A stretch of 64,000 nucleotides of DNA, from positions 251,580 through 315,579 of the forward strand of contig JAUJMO010000001.1 of assembly GCA_030446805.1 (NCBI GenBank). Reading direction: 5' to 3'. A model generated the notes under the pieces. The model was not told where the DNA came from, made no database searches, and saw nothing but the letters and a program-made list of their open reading frames with translations. Numbering within the stretch: the stretch's first letter is position 1; each line of letters opens with the position of its first letter. Both the position numbers and the translations under genes were made by a program. This document shows, one piece after another, positions 30,180 through 39,706 of this stretch. This DNA comes from Caulobacteraceae bacterium. Lineage in GTDB: Bacteria > Pseudomonadota > Alphaproteobacteria > Caulobacterales > Caulobacteraceae.

Positions 30180-30371
30180 TCAGGCCGCCAGCAGGGCGTC
30201 CAACGCGGCGCAGGGGCGCGGCGACAGCAGAAGGAACGCGAGCGCGGCGTTAGGGTTCGCCAGGGCGTCGCGGCCGGAGGGGGCCTCCCGGTCGAAGGCG
30301 GCGGCCAGGTCGGACAGCGTCGGGGCGGAGAAGGCGGGGGCCAGATCGATGTTGGCGGTGTCGAAGGGCAT
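30180..30371 (-). CDS. Small hypothetical protein upstream of phaC
   Basis: 63 residues. A GGAG sits 7 nt before the ATG, and the frame ends 34 bp before phaC, so it is probably co-transcribed with it. The sequence is rich in Ala, Leu and Asp and amphipathic (TLSDLAAAFDREAP, LAFLLLSPRPCAALDALLAA). No family is recognised. A granule-associated or PhaC-partner role is only a guess from position. Confidence 0.5.
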   Translation of the reverse strand: MPFDTANIDLAPAFSAPTLSDLAAAFDREAPSGRDALANPNAALAFLLLSPRPCAALDALLAA

Positions 30372-30472
30372 GGGACGGCTCCGTGGGCGGGTTCTTCATG
30401 CCATGAACACGGCCGTGCTTGGAGGCGCAGGAACGCGCTAGGGATGTGCGGAAATCCGCATAGGATGGGCCC

Positions 30473-31384
30473 GTGGCCGAGTTCGACTGGAACAACCTTC
30501 GCGCCTTTCTGGCGGTGGCCCGTACGGGCCGTCTGACCGCCGCCGCCGCTCGCCTGCGCGCCGACCATGCCACCGTCTCCCGCCACATCGGCGCGCTGGA
30601 GGGCTCCCTCAAGGCGCGTCTGTTCGATCGCTCGCCCACCGGCTACAGCCTGACCCCGCAAGGCGAGCGGCTGCTGGCCACCGCCGAACAGATCGAGGCC
30701 CTGACCCTGACCGCCTCCAGCGAGGTGCGGGGGGCCGACCTGTCCGTCTCGGGCACGGTGCGCATCGGCGCTCCGGAGGGGTTCGGCAGCTATTTCCTGG
30801 CGCCGCGCCTGGCCGCCCTGGCCGAAGCCCACCCCGACCTGGAAATCGAGCTGGTCGCCATTCCGGGCGTGCTCAGCCTGTCCAAGCGTGAGGCGGACAT
30901 CGCCGTGGCGCTCAGCCGTCCACGCGAAGGCCGGCTGGTCGCCCGCAAGCTGACGGACTATTCGCTCAGCCTCTACGGGGCGCCCCGCTACCTGGACGCC
31001 CGGCCGCCGCTGACAACGCGCGCCGACATGAGCGCGCACCGCTTCATCGGCTACATCGAAGATCTGCTCTATGCGCCCGAGCTCGACTACATGGACGCGC
31101 CGGACGCCCAGATCGCCGTTCAGCTCCGCAGCAGCAACCTCATCGCCCAACTGCGCGCGGCCTGCGCCGGAGCGGGCCTGTGCGTCCTGCCGGACTTCAT
31201 CGCGGCCACCGAGCCCGGGCTCGTGCAGGTTCTGCCGGGCCAGGTGGGCCTGACCCGCAGCTTCTGGCTCCTCACCCACGACGACCTGAAGGGCCTGGCG
31301 CGGGTGCGGGCGGTGTCGGACTTCATCACGGGCGCGGTTCAGGCCGCCCGCTCGGAGCTTCAAGGCGCCGCCCCGGCCCGCTAG
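30473..31384 (+). CDS. LysR-type transcriptional regulator
   Basis: 303 residues. An N-terminal winged helix-turn-helix (FLAVARTGRLTAAAARLRADHATVSRHIGALE) is followed by the periplasmic-binding-like effector domain (VRIGAPEGFGSYFLAPRLAAL ..., given here in part). The start is GTG 30473. It is divergent from the small ORF-phaC unit across about 100 bp, the usual arrangement for a LysR regulator and its target, so control of phaC is possible. The effector is unknown. Confidence 0.9.
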   Translation: MAEFDWNNLRAFLAVARTGRLTAAAARLRADHATVSRHIGALEGSLKARLFDRSPTGYSLTPQGERLLATAEQIEALTLTASSEVRGADLSVSGTVRIGAPEGFGSYFLAPRLAALAEAHPDLEIELVAIPGVLSLSKREADIAVALSRPREGRLVARKLTDYSLSLYGAPRYLDARPPLTTRADMSAHRFIGYIEDLLYAPELDYMDAPDAQIAVQLRSSNLIAQLRAACAGAGLCVLPDFIAATEPGLVQVLPGQVGLTRSFWLLTHDDLKGLARVRAVSDFITGAVQAARSELQGAAPAR

Positions 31385-31435
31385 AAGGCTGTCGGCCGCA
31401 CGGGCGGTTGCCCCGCGCGCGGGTGCCGGCGCGTC

Positions 31436-31780
31436 CTACTCGTCCCGGCCGTGGACCTGCGCCGGCGGGGTGGTGGCCTCCACGGCGGTGAAGGGCTCCA
31501 GGATGCGGTAGCTGTGCTGTGCGCCGGGGGGCACCAGCCAGCTGTCGCCCGGCTCCAGACGGAGCGTCTGGCCTTCCAGGGTCAGTTCGGCGCGGCCGGA
31601 GATGACATAGCCCACCGTTTCGTATTCGCGCGGGGCGCTGCCGCTGTCCTGCCCGTCGTTGGGCGGCTCGTCGCGCCACATGCGCATGGACACCCGCTTG
31701 CCGGTGGCCAGATAGATCTGGCCCTGCGCGCCCTTGGGCGAGGCCTCGCTGCTCACCTTCATCACGGTGGTGTCGGTCAT
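31436..31780 (-). CDS. Cupin domain protein
   Basis: 114 residues forming a single cupin barrel. Motif 1 is GYVISGRAELTLEG and motif 2 is PGDSWLVPPGAQHSYRIL. Only some of the usual metal ligands are visible: the His of motif 2 is kept, but motif 1 lacks the H-x-H. The protein may therefore bind metal weakly or act as a small-molecule sensor. The ATG at 31780 gives an N-terminus (MTDTTVMKVSSEAS) with no signal peptide. It lies alone, between the LysR gene and an inverted-repeat element. Confidence 0.75.
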   Translation of the reverse strand: MTDTTVMKVSSEASPKGAQGQIYLATGKRVSMRMWRDEPPNDGQDSGSAPREYETVGYVISGRAELTLEGQTLRLEPGDSWLVPPGAQHSYRILEPFTAVEATTPPAQVHGRDE

Positions 31781-31851
31781 GGTGGGGTCCCTCGTTCGGG
31801 TGGGAAGCGGCTCGGCGCCGGCGGAGTTCCCACCCGGTCTCCTCCCCATAG

Positions 31852-31949
31852 CAGCTGGGGAGGTGGATCGGGCCGCAGGCCCGAGACGGAGGGGTGAGTC
31901 CCGCGGCCAAAGCCCCTCCGTCTCGCTGCGCTCGCCACCTCCCCAGCTG
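31852..31949. repeat. Long interrupted inverted repeat (intergenic element)
   Basis: Outer arms of 15 bp (31852-31866 with 31935-31949) and inner arms of 12 bp (31883-31894 with 31913-31924) match perfectly. A nested hairpin (CCTCCCCAGC and its complement, 31938-31960) follows. The design resembles the mobile palindromic intergenic repeats common in Caulobacteraceae and sphingomonads. It lies between the divergent cupin and serS genes. Confidence 0.75.
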
Positions 31950-32022
31950 AGCTGGGGAGGAAACGCCGATTGGCTGCGGGCCGGGATGACAGGGCAGGGC
32001 GGCTCGCCTAGGACCACGCCCC

Positions 32023-33480
32023 ATGCACGACATCCGCGCCATCCGCGAGAACCCGGACAGCTATGTCCATGGCTGGAGCCTGCGCGGCCTCGACGACGCG
32101 GCGGCGGTCGTGGCCGAGCTGCTGGACCTCGACGAACGGCTGAGGGCGGCCCAGACGGGGGCCCAGACGGCCCAGGCGCGCCGCAACGAGCTGTCCAAGG
32201 GCATCGGCCAGGCCAAGGCACGCAGGGACGAGGCGGAGGCCGCGCGGCTGCTGGCGGAGGTGGAGGCGCTCAAGGCGGAAGGCGCGGCCGGGGCTGAGAC
32301 GGAGAAGGCGCTGGTTGAGCAGCTTCGGGACCGGCTGGCGGCCTTGCCGAACCTGGCGGCGGCGGACGTCCCGGAAGGGCCGGACGAATCGACCAACGTC
32401 GAACAGCGAACCTGGGGCGAGCCTCGGCGGGGCGGGCCCGCGAAAGACCACGTCGACCTGGGCGAGGCGCTGGGGCTGATGGACTTCGAGGCGGCCGCGC
32501 GGATGAGCGGGGCGCGGTTCGTGGTGCTCAAGGGCCAGCTGGCGCGTCTGGAGCGGGCGCTCGCCCAATTCATGCTCGACCTGCAGACGATCGAGCACGG
32601 CTACACGGAGGTGAGCCCGCCGGTGCTGGTGAGGCCCGACGCTATGCGGGGGACAGGGCAGCTGCCGAAGTTCGAGGACGATCTCTTCGCAACGTCACGT
32701 GACCCGAAGAGCGCACCGGCGATGTTCGATCAGCTCACGCGCGAGAGCTTCGAAGTAGCATCCAAGGACCTTCCTCCAGGCGCGACCGCGGACGATCTCA
32801 CGCGAGCGTTCGAGCAGGTTCGTCCGGAAATGGCTGAAAGATACTTCGCCAATCTCAGCGAGCACCTTCGGCTCTTTCTTATCCCCACCGCCGAAGTCTC
32901 CCTCACCAACCTCGTGCGCGAGCAGATCACGCCCGCCGAGCAACTCCCCCTGCGCCTGACCGCCTGCACGCCCTGCTTCCGCGCCGAGGCGGGGGCCTCC
33001 GGCCGCGACACGCGCGGGATGATCCGGCAGCACCAGTTCCTCAAGGTGGAGCTGGTCTCGATCACGGCGCCGGAGGACTCCGAAGAGGAGCACGAGCGCA
33101 TGACCCGGTGCGCGGAGGCGGTGCTGGAGCGGCTGGAGCTGCCCTATCGGCGGATGCTGCTGTGCACGGGGGATGTGGGGTTTTCGGCCCGCAGGACCTT
33201 CGACCTGGAGGTGTGGCTGCCCTCGCAGGGAACCTTCCGCGAGATCAGCTCCTGCTCCAACTGCGGCGACTTCCAGGCGCGGCGGATGGATGCGCGGTTC
33301 AAGCGCGCCGGGCAAAAAGGGACGGAGTTCGTGCACACCCTGAACGGCTCTGGACTGGCGGTGGGCCGCACGCTCGTGGCCGTGCTGGAGACTTATCAGG
33401 ACGAAGGCGGGCGGATCGCCATCCCGACGGCGCTGCAGCCCTACATGGGCGGGCTGACCCACATCGGGGGTGGGGCGTGA
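32023..33480 (+). CDS. serS: Seryl-tRNA synthetase with a large in-frame insertion
   Basis: 485 residues. It charges tRNA-Ser (and tRNA-Sec where present). The N-terminal coiled-coil arm is about 30-110; the class II core carries motif 2 ([15 protein letters not shown]) and motif 3 ([15 protein letters not shown]). Between [13 protein letters not shown] (ending Phe222) and [12 protein letters not shown] (from Leu286) lie 63 residues where about 7 are usual. The extra 56 or so residues (32695-32874) use codons such as TCA, GTA, CTT, AGA and CGA that are rare in the rest of the gene, so the block looks acquired. Frame and all catalytic motifs are intact. Confidence 0.95.
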   Translation: MHDIRAIRENPDSYVHGWSLRGLDDAAAVVAELLDLDERLRAAQTGAQTAQARRNELSKGIGQAKARRDEAEAARLLAEVEALKAEGAAGAETEKALVEQLRDRLAALPNLAAADVPEGPDESTNVEQRTWGEPRRGGPAKDHVDLGEALGLMDFEAAARMSGARFVVLKGQLARLERALAQFMLDLQTIEHGYTEVSPPVLVRPDAMRGTGQLPKFEDDLFATSRDPKSAPAMFDQLTRESFEVASKDLPPGATADDLTRAFEQVRPEMAERYFANLSEHLRLFLIPTAEVSLTNLVREQITPAEQLPLRLTACTPCFRAEAGASGRDTRGMIRQHQFLKVELVSITAPEDSEEEHERMTRCAEAVLERLELPYRRMLLCTGDVGFSARRTFDLEVWLPSQGTFREISSCSNCGDFQARRMDARFKRAGQKGTEFVHTLNGSGLAVGRTLVAVLETYQDEGGRIAIPTALQPYMGGLTHIGGGA

Positions 33481-33551
33481 ACGCGACGCCGAGCCACCCT
33501 AGTCCGCTTGCACGAGCACAGGCTCTGAGGGCGGGTTTGCGGAGGGATGGG

Positions 33552-33572
33552 CCCTCGGAACAAGTCCGAGGG
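33552..33572. repeat. Short palindrome between serS and surE
   Basis: A perfect 8-bp stem CCCTCGGA/TCCGAGGG with loop ACAAG. There is no T tract directly after it, though TTCTTGTTTGTTG follows 7 bases later. It could be a weak terminator for serS or one unit of a dispersed palindromic repeat. Confidence 0.55.
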
Positions 33573-33615
33573 TGACGTTCTTGTTTGTTGTTTCGCGCTT
33601 GGGGAACACGGCCTG

Positions 33616-34434
33616 ATGCGCATTCTCCTCACCAACGACGACGGGATCGCGGCCGAGGGGCTGGCGGCGCTGGAGCGGATCGCGCGGGCGCTGTCCGACG
33701 ATGTCTGGATCGTGGCCCCGGAGCTGGAGCAGTCGGGGCAGTCGCGCGCGCTGACCCTGACGGCGCCCATCCGGGTCCGTAAGCTCGGGCCCAAGCGGTT
33801 CGCCGTGGGCGGCACCCCCACTGATTGCGTCATCCTCGCGGTGCAGGATGTGATGGATGGACCTCCGGACCTGGTGCTCTCGGGCATCAACCGCGGCCAG
33901 AACCTGGCGGAGGACGTCACCTTTTCCGGCACGGTCGCGGGCGCCCTGGCCGCCATGGCGCTGGGCGTGCGGGGGATCGCGCTGTCGCAGGCGCTGTCGA
34001 CCTTCCACGACGACGAGCAGGCGCTCTACGCCACCCCCGAGCACCACGCCCCGGGGCTGATCCGCGCGCTGCTGGCCGAGGGCTGGCCACCGAACGTGGT
34101 CATCAACCTCAACTTCCCGGACGTCCCGCCGAACGAGGTGCGCGGCACGGAGGTGACGGTTCAGGGCTTCCGCGAGGTGAACCACACCACGGCCTACAAG
34201 CGGCAGGACCTGCGCGGCCGGCCCTACTACTGGATGGGGTTCCACGGCGTGCCGCACGAGCCGGCGCACGGCACCGACCTGGCCGCCGTCCGCGAAGGAC
34301 GCATCTCCGTGACGCCGCTGCACATCGACCTGACGCATCGCGAGACGGTGCATCAACTGCAGGGGCTGTTCGGCGCGCTGCCGCCCTCCAATCTGGTGCT
34401 GGAAGAAGCCGCGGAGGGCCGCGCCGATGGTTGA
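33616..34434 (+). CDS. surE: 5'/3'-nucleotidase SurE
   Basis: A 272-residue metal-dependent phosphatase acting on nucleoside 5'- and 3'-monophosphates. It begins MRILLTNDDGIAAEGL (metal Asp-Asp), and continues with the Ser/Asn site LEQSGQSRALTL and the SGINRGQN loop. ATG 33616 is the family start; an upstream in-frame ATG would add 23 unrelated residues. The stop overlaps pcm by 8 bases, giving the classic stationary-phase surE-pcm-nlpD cluster. Confidence 0.96.
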   Translation: MRILLTNDDGIAAEGLAALERIARALSDDVWIVAPELEQSGQSRALTLTAPIRVRKLGPKRFAVGGTPTDCVILAVQDVMDGPPDLVLSGINRGQNLAEDVTFSGTVAGALAAMALGVRGIALSQALSTFHDDEQALYATPEHHAPGLIRALLAEGWPPNVVINLNFPDVPPNEVRGTEVTVQGFREVNHTTAYKRQDLRGRPYYWMGFHGVPHEPAHGTDLAAVREGRISVTPLHIDLTHRETVHQLQGLFGALPPSNLVLEEAAEGRADG

Positions 34435-35074
34435 ACCCGGTCACACCGAAGCCGCCCGGCTGATCCTGGGCCTTCGCTCGGCCGGAGTGACGGAGCCCCG
34501 CGTCCTGGCCGCGCTGGAAGCGGTGCCGCGCGACCTGTTCGTCCCGCGCATCTTCGAGGACCGCGCCTGGGAGGACAGCGCCCTCCCTATCGCCTGCGGC
34601 CAGACCATCAGCCAGCCCTTCATCGTGGGCCTCATGACCCAGGCGCTGGCGATCGAGCCCCGCCACCGCGTGCTCGAGATCGGCACGGGCTCCGGCTACC
34701 AGACCGCCATCCTCTCCCGGCTCGCCCGCTATGTGTACACGGTGGAGCGCTACAAGACGCTGCTGACCGAGGCCGAGGCCCGCTTGCGGCGCCTGGGCGC
34801 GGCCAATGTGATCACCCGTTTCGGCGACGGCGGGGTGGGCTGGCCCGAACAGGCCCCCTTTGACCGCATCCTGGTCACCGCCGCGGCCCCGGAGGAACCT
34901 CGCGCCCTGCTGGCCCAGCTCAAGCCCAGAGGCGTCTTGGTCGCGCCCGTGGGCAAGGGCCCCGTCCAGACGCTCCGCCGCTACGTCCCGGACGGGGAGG
35001 GGGGCTTCCGCATGGAGACCCTGGGCGATGTCCGATTCGTGCCGCTGCTGGAGGGCGTGGCGAAGGAGGGGTGA
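34427..35074 (+). CDS. pcm: Protein-L-isoaspartate O-methyltransferase
   Basis: A 215-residue SAM-dependent repair enzyme for isoaspartyl residues in aged proteins. Visible motifs are the N-terminal VPRDLFVP, the conserved ACGQTISQPFIVGLM, SAM motif I LEIGTGSGYQTAIL and the later RILVTAAAPEEP. It is translationally coupled to surE by an 8-base overlap. Confidence 0.96.
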   Translation: MVEPGHTEAARLILGLRSAGVTEPRVLAALEAVPRDLFVPRIFEDRAWEDSALPIACGQTISQPFIVGLMTQALAIEPRHRVLEIGTGSGYQTAILSRLARYVYTVERYKTLLTEAEARLRRLGAANVITRFGDGGVGWPEQAPFDRILVTAAAPEEPRALLAQLKPRGVLVAPVGKGPVQTLRRYVPDGEGGFRMETLGDVRFVPLLEGVAKEG

Positions 35075-35284
35075 GGGGCGGTGATTGGCGGGGTCAGCGG
35101 TCGGATCGCTTGTCTGCTTAGGCGCGAGTCGCTGTGACCGGGTTCTGTTCCGGGAGCCGACCATCCCACACGCGGACCCCACTCACCCCCAGCCACTCAC
35201 CCGTCTCCCGCCCGTTTCCCGCCGTAAACTCGCGCTTAAGGTGGCGGCCCCGAGTCTCGTGTGGAGCGAGCGGAGCGTTTGAGT

Positions 35285-36571
35285 ATGCTGAAATCCTTGG
35301 TGCTGACGGCCGCAGCCTGGTCCGTAGTCGGCCTGGCGGCCTGCGCCGCGCCGCAGCCGCGTTACGCCATCGTGCCCGATCCCATGGCCGCGGCGTCCCT
35401 CTCGCCCGCGACCCCGCCGCCCACGACTGAGCCGGAAGCCGCGCCGCTCCTGCAGGCGGCTGCGGTCGAAACAGAGGTCGAGACGCCTCGGGCCGCGCCG
35501 CTCGGGCGGGTGGAGACGACCGTTCTGGCTCAACTGCCGCCCCCGGCCGAGACGCCGCCCGAAGCTCCTCCGGCGCTCTCGCCGGCGCCCGCGGCGGCGC
35601 CGCCCTCCGCCGAAGCCACGCTCAGCCATGTGGTCGGCCCGGGCGACACCTTCTTCGCGGTCGGCCGCCGCTACGGCGTGGGGCCGCAGGCGATCGCCGA
35701 GCTGAACGGCCTGACCTTCGCCTCCACCCTGCGCCTCGGACAACGGCTCCAGCTTCCGGCCGGCGCGCGCGACCGCGGCGCCCAGGCCGCCGCTCCCGGC
35801 TCGGGCCCGAGCCTGGCCCAGGCGGGATCCGCCTCGCCGCCGACCGCCGCCAGCCCCGTGCGGGCCACCGTCGTGGAGACCGAGCCGCCCGCCGTGGAGA
35901 CGGCGCCGGTGGTCGTCCCGCCGCCAACGGTCGCCCCGCCCGTCACCGCCCCGCCCGTCACCGCTCCGCCTGTCTCCGCGCCACCCCTCGCGGCGCCGCC
36001 GCCCACCCCGCCCACCTCGCCTTCGTCGCCCCCCGCACGGGCGACCGCGCCCGCAACAGCACCGCCGCCGCGGTCTGTCGCCGCCCCGGTGATCGCGGCG
36101 CCCCCGCCCGTGGTGGCTCCCGCGCCGGCTCCGGGCCTGTCGACCGCGCCCGCGAACGCCGCCCTGGCGGGCCGCAGCCTGTTCACCTGGCCGCTGCGGG
36201 GAGACCTCATCTCCGGCTTCGGACCCAAGGGCGTGAACCAGCGCAGCGATGGCGTGAACATCTCCGCGGCCGAGGGCGATCCGGTCCGCGCCGCCGCCGC
36301 AGGCACGGTGGTCTATGCAGGCGACCAGGTGAAAGGCGGCTTCGGCAAGCTGGTCCTGATCGAGCACGAGAACCGCTGGTTCACCGCCTATGCCCACCTG
36401 GCGGACATCACCGTGCGCATGCGCGACCGCATCGCACAGAACCAGCAGATCGGACGGGCGGGCCGCACCGGCAATGTCGGCGCCCCCCAGCTCTATTTCG
36501 AAGTGCGCCATGCGCCCGCCGCCGGCGAGCGCGCGCGGCCGGTCGATCCCCTGCCGCTGCTGCCGCAGTAG
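35285..36571 (+). CDS. nlpD: NlpD-like LysM/LytM lipoprotein (amidase activator type)
   Basis: 428 residues. A lipoprotein signal (LAACAA) is followed by a Pro/Ala-rich stretch, one LysM domain (VVGPGDTFFAVGRRYG, about 125-168), a long Pro-rich linker with VTAPP-type repeats (about 215-285), and a C-terminal M23/LytM domain. The metal motif expected as HxxxD reads SDGVN, so His and Asp are lost. As in E. coli NlpD this predicts a non-catalytic activator of cell-wall amidases at division rather than an enzyme. ATG 35285 is used. It follows surE-pcm after 210 bp. Confidence 0.88.
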   Translation: MLKSLVLTAAAWSVVGLAACAAPQPRYAIVPDPMAAASLSPATPPPTTEPEAAPLLQAAAVETEVETPRAAPLGRVETTVLAQLPPPAETPPEAPPALSPAPAAAPPSAEATLSHVVGPGDTFFAVGRRYGVGPQAIAELNGLTFASTLRLGQRLQLPAGARDRGAQAAAPGSGPSLAQAGSASPPTAASPVRATVVETEPPAVETAPVVVPPPTVAPPVTAPPVTAPPVSAPPLAAPPPTPPTSPSSPPARATAPATAPPPRSVAAPVIAAPPPVVAPAPAPGLSTAPANAALAGRSLFTWPLRGDLISGFGPKGVNQRSDGVNISAAEGDPVRAAAAGTVVYAGDQVKGGFGKLVLIEHENRWFTAYAHLADITVRMRDRIAQNQQIGRAGRTGNVGAPQLYFEVRHAPAAGERARPVDPLPLLPQ

Positions 36572-36646
36572 CCGCGGGGCCGCATTGCAATGACCGATCG
36601 TCGCGCCTAGCTTCCGCGCGCTTTTCCCGCCCACCCCGGAGTCTCG

Positions 36647-37021
36647 ATGTTCGCCTCACCGGCCTACGCCCAAGCCGCGACGGACGCGGCGTCCACGGGC
36701 GGCCTTCTCGCCGGACCGCTGGGATCCATCCTGCCGATCCTGCTGCTGCTGCCGCTGTTCTACTTCCTCCTGATCCGGCCGCAGCAGCGGCGGCTGAAGC
36801 AGCACCAGGCCATGATCTCGGCCGTGAAGCGCGGCGACAGCGTGGTCCTGTCCAACGGCATGATCGGCAAGGTCGTGCGTGTGGAGGACGCGGAGGTCCA
36901 GGTCGAGATCGCCCCCAACACCAACGTCCGCGTGGTTAAATCCATGATCGGCGAGGTCCGCGCCAAGGGCGAGCCGGCGCCGGCGAACGACACCTCCCTG
37001 CCCAAGTCCGCACGAGGCTGA
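36647..37021 (+). CDS. yajC: SecDF-associated protein YajC
   Basis: 124 residues. One N-terminal membrane helix (ILPILLLLPLFYFLLIRPQQRR) carries the YajC signature RPQQRR, followed by a small cytosolic domain (AVKRGDSVVLSNGMIGKV). It is an accessory of the SecYEG holotranslocon, placed 4 bp before secD as usual. Confidence 0.95.
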   Translation: MFASPAYAQAATDAASTGGLLAGPLGSILPILLLLPLFYFLLIRPQQRRLKQHQAMISAVKRGDSVVLSNGMIGKVVRVEDAEVQVEIAPNTNVRVVKSMIGEVRAKGEPAPANDTSLPKSARG

Positions 37022-37025
37022 CGGC

Positions 37026-38606
37026 GTGCTCCACGTCGCGCGCTGGAAGATCCTGCTGGTGGCCCTGGCCACCGTGTTCGCCGTTCTGTTCACCCTGCCG
37101 AACCTGGTGCCGGCGCGCAGCCTGCCCGGCTGGTTTCCCGGCCAGCGGCTGAACCTCGGCCTGGACCTGCAGGGCGGCTCCTACCTCCTGCTGGAGGTCG
37201 ACACCGCCGCCTATCGCCGCGCCCGCCTGACCAACCTGCTGGAGGAGGTTCGGGGCGTCCTGCGCGATGAGCAGATCGCCACTACCGGGCTGGCGGTTCG
37301 CGGCTCGGGCGTGGACGTGCGCATCACCGATCCGGGACAGGTCGACCGCGCCCAGCGCGCCCTGCAGACCGTCGCCCGCCCGCTCGCCAACGGCGGCGGA
37401 TCCAACATGAACGTCACCACCGACGGCCAGCAGCTTCGGCTGGCCCTGTCCGAGGCCGGGCTGGCGGCGGAGTCCTCCGAAGCGGTCAACGCGGCCATTG
37501 AGGTGATCCGCCTGCGCATCGACAGCCTGGGCACGCGCGAGCCGACCATCCTGCGCCAGGGCGCGAACCGCATCGTGGTCCAGGCGCCGGGAGAGTCCGA
37601 CCCTGAGCGGCTCAAGAACCTGATCGGCCGCACCGGCCGGCTGACCTTCCAGATGGTGGACGACACCGTTCGGCCCGAGGAGGCGGCCGCGGGCCGGATC
37701 CCGCCGGGCTCCGTCCTGCTGCAAGGCGCCAACGGCGCCACGCCCGAGGTGGTCCGCCGCCGCGTGCTGGTGGACGGCGCCAATCTGGTGCGCGCCAGCG
37801 TGGGCTACGACCAGAACAACAGTCCCGCGGTGGACTTCCGCTTCGACGGCGCCGGCGCGCGGCGCTTCGGCGCGGCGACGACGCAGAACGTGGGCAAGCG
37901 CTTCGCCATCATCCTCGACGAGGAGGTGATTTCGGCCCCCTCGATCAATGAGCCCATCACCACGGGGTCCGGCCAGATCACCGGCGGGTTCACGGCCGAA
38001 AGCGCCAGCGACCTTGTGGCTCTGCTGCGGGGCGGCGCCCTGCCGGCTCCGCTCAATGTGGAGGAGCAGCGCACCGTCGGGGCCGAACTCGGCCAGGACG
38101 CGATCGAGGCCGGCCGCATCTCCACGATCGTGGCCTTCGTGTCCGTGCTGGCCTTCATGGTGCTGGCCTACGGCTTTTTGTTCGGCGGCATTTCGGTGAT
38201 CGCGCTGGTGATCAACGGCCTGCTGATCGTGGCCGCCATGTCGGTCACCCAGGCCACCCTGACCTTGCCCGGCATCGCCGGCCTGATCCTGACCCTGGCC
38301 GTGGCCGTGGACGCCAATGTGCTGATCTATGAGCGAATGCGCGAGGAGGTGAGGGCCGGTCGCTCCGCCATGGCCGCCATGGACGCCGGCTTCTCGCGCG
38401 CCATGGTCACCATCCTGGACGCCAACATCACCACCCTGGCGGCGGCCCTGATCATGTTCCAGTTCGGCTCGGGCCCCGTGCGGGGCTTCGCCTGGACGCT
38501 GACCATCGGTGTGTTCACCTCGGTGTTCACCGCCGTGCTGGTGACCCAGATCCTGCTGGCCTGGTGGTTCCGCGCCACCCGGCCCAAGACGCTCCCCATC
38601 GTCTGA
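37026..38606 (+). CDS. secD: Protein translocase subunit SecD
   Basis: A 526-residue RND-type membrane subunit that uses the proton gradient to assist export. TM1 is at the N-terminus (LLVALATVFAVLFTLPNLVP), followed by LNLGLDLQGGSYLLLEV, the P1 periplasmic domain, and five C-terminal membrane helices including VAVDANVLIYERMREE with the functional Asp. The start is GTG 37026, 4 bp after yajC. The long P1 insertion is within family range. Confidence 0.96.
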   Translation: MLHVARWKILLVALATVFAVLFTLPNLVPARSLPGWFPGQRLNLGLDLQGGSYLLLEVDTAAYRRARLTNLLEEVRGVLRDEQIATTGLAVRGSGVDVRITDPGQVDRAQRALQTVARPLANGGGSNMNVTTDGQQLRLALSEAGLAAESSEAVNAAIEVIRLRIDSLGTREPTILRQGANRIVVQAPGESDPERLKNLIGRTGRLTFQMVDDTVRPEEAAAGRIPPGSVLLQGANGATPEVVRRRVLVDGANLVRASVGYDQNNSPAVDFRFDGAGARRFGAATTQNVGKRFAIILDEEVISAPSINEPITTGSGQITGGFTAESASDLVALLRGGALPAPLNVEEQRTVGAELGQDAIEAGRISTIVAFVSVLAFMVLAYGFLFGGISVIALVINGLLIVAAMSVTQATLTLPGIAGLILTLAVAVDANVLIYERMREEVRAGRSAMAAMDAGFSRAMVTILDANITTLAAALIMFQFGSGPVRGFAWTLTIGVFTSVFTAVLVTQILLAWWFRATRPKTLPIV

Positions 38607-38625
38607 GGCCCGGAGAACAGCACCC

Positions 38626-39618
38626 ATGGCCTGGCCGCTCATCAAGCACCTGCCCGACAAGACGAACTTCCGCTTCGTGGGCCCCGCACGCATCGCCGCC
38701 GTGCTCTCCGTCCTGGCGGTGATCGCGTCCTTGTTCTTCACCCTTTATCCCCCGCGCCCGCCCTGCGGCGGCCTGAACTGCGGCGTGGACTTCAAGGGCG
38801 GCACCGTTCTCGAGCTCTCGACGGCGCCTCGTCCGGTGGACCTGGGCGCCGTGCGCGGCACGCTGGACCGCCTGGGCTTCGGCGACGTCCAGGTGCAGGC
38901 CTTTGGCAGCCCGAGCGAAGCCTTGATCCGCTTCGAGAGCCCAGCGGGCCAGAACCCCGCGCAGGCGGTGACGCGGGCTCGCGGCGAGCTGGTCCGGGTG
39001 CTGGGCCCCACCAATTTCACGCGCGTCGAGGTGGTCGGACCCAAGGTGTCCGGCGAGCTGTTCCGCAACGGGGTGACGGCGCTGTTCCTCGCCATCGCCT
39101 TGATGCTGCTCTACATCTGGTTCCGCTTCGGCCTGACCTTCGGGGTAGGGGCGGTGGTGGCTCTGTTCCACGACGTGATCCTGACCTTCGGTCTGTTCGC
39201 CGTGACCAATCTCGAGTTCACCCTGACGTCGGTGGCGGCCTTGCTGACGATTATCGGCTATTCCATGAACGACACGGTGGTCGTGCTGGATCGCGTCCGC
39301 GAGAACCTGCGCAAATACAAGAAGATGAAGCTGGCCGACATCATCGACCTGTCGGTCAACGAAACCCTGTCGCGCACCGTCGTGACCGGGGTGACGGGTC
39401 TGCTGGCCCTGGGCGTCATGGCGGTGTTCGGGCGTGGCGTGGGCGAGCTGTTCACCTTCTCCGTGGCCATGATCTTCGGCATCATCATCGGCACCTACAG
39501 CTCCATCTTCGTGGCCGCTCCGGTGCTGCTCTTGCTGGGCGTCAGGCGGGGCGAGGTCGAGACCCCCGCCCAGGGCGTCACCCGGGCCCAGGCCAAGGCC
39601 GTGCTGGAGCGGCCCTGA
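38626..39618 (+). CDS. secF: Protein translocase subunit SecF
   Basis: 330 residues with six membrane helices. Signatures are GVDFKGGTVLEL near the N-terminus, GPKVSGELFRNGV before TM2, and the conserved SMNDTVVVLDRVRENLR loop. It pairs with SecD, starting 19 bp after its stop. The periplasmic domain has a short Cys-containing segment (CGGLNCG) near residue 45 that could form a disulfide. Confidence 0.96.
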   Translation: MAWPLIKHLPDKTNFRFVGPARIAAVLSVLAVIASLFFTLYPPRPPCGGLNCGVDFKGGTVLELSTAPRPVDLGAVRGTLDRLGFGDVQVQAFGSPSEALIRFESPAGQNPAQAVTRARGELVRVLGPTNFTRVEVVGPKVSGELFRNGVTALFLAIALMLLYIWFRFGLTFGVGAVVALFHDVILTFGLFAVTNLEFTLTSVAALLTIIGYSMNDTVVVLDRVRENLRKYKKMKLADIIDLSVNETLSRTVVTGVTGLLALGVMAVFGRGVGELFTFSVAMIFGIIIGTYSSIFVAAPVLLLLGVRRGEVETPAQGVTRAQAKAVLERP

Positions 39619-39706
39619 CGCATGCCTCTGCTTCCTGCGTAGCGAGGCAGCTCGGGCGCGGCTCGATCCGCTTCCCCCGCGGGGCAGGGGAGGAGACGGG
39701 CGCAGG

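Noticed and set aside
30146..31363. N-terminal extension of phaC to 31363
   Set aside because: The frame is open, but the stretch lies antisense to the LysR gene and across the phaC promoter region. The real start at 30145 has a ribosome site and the family N-terminus.
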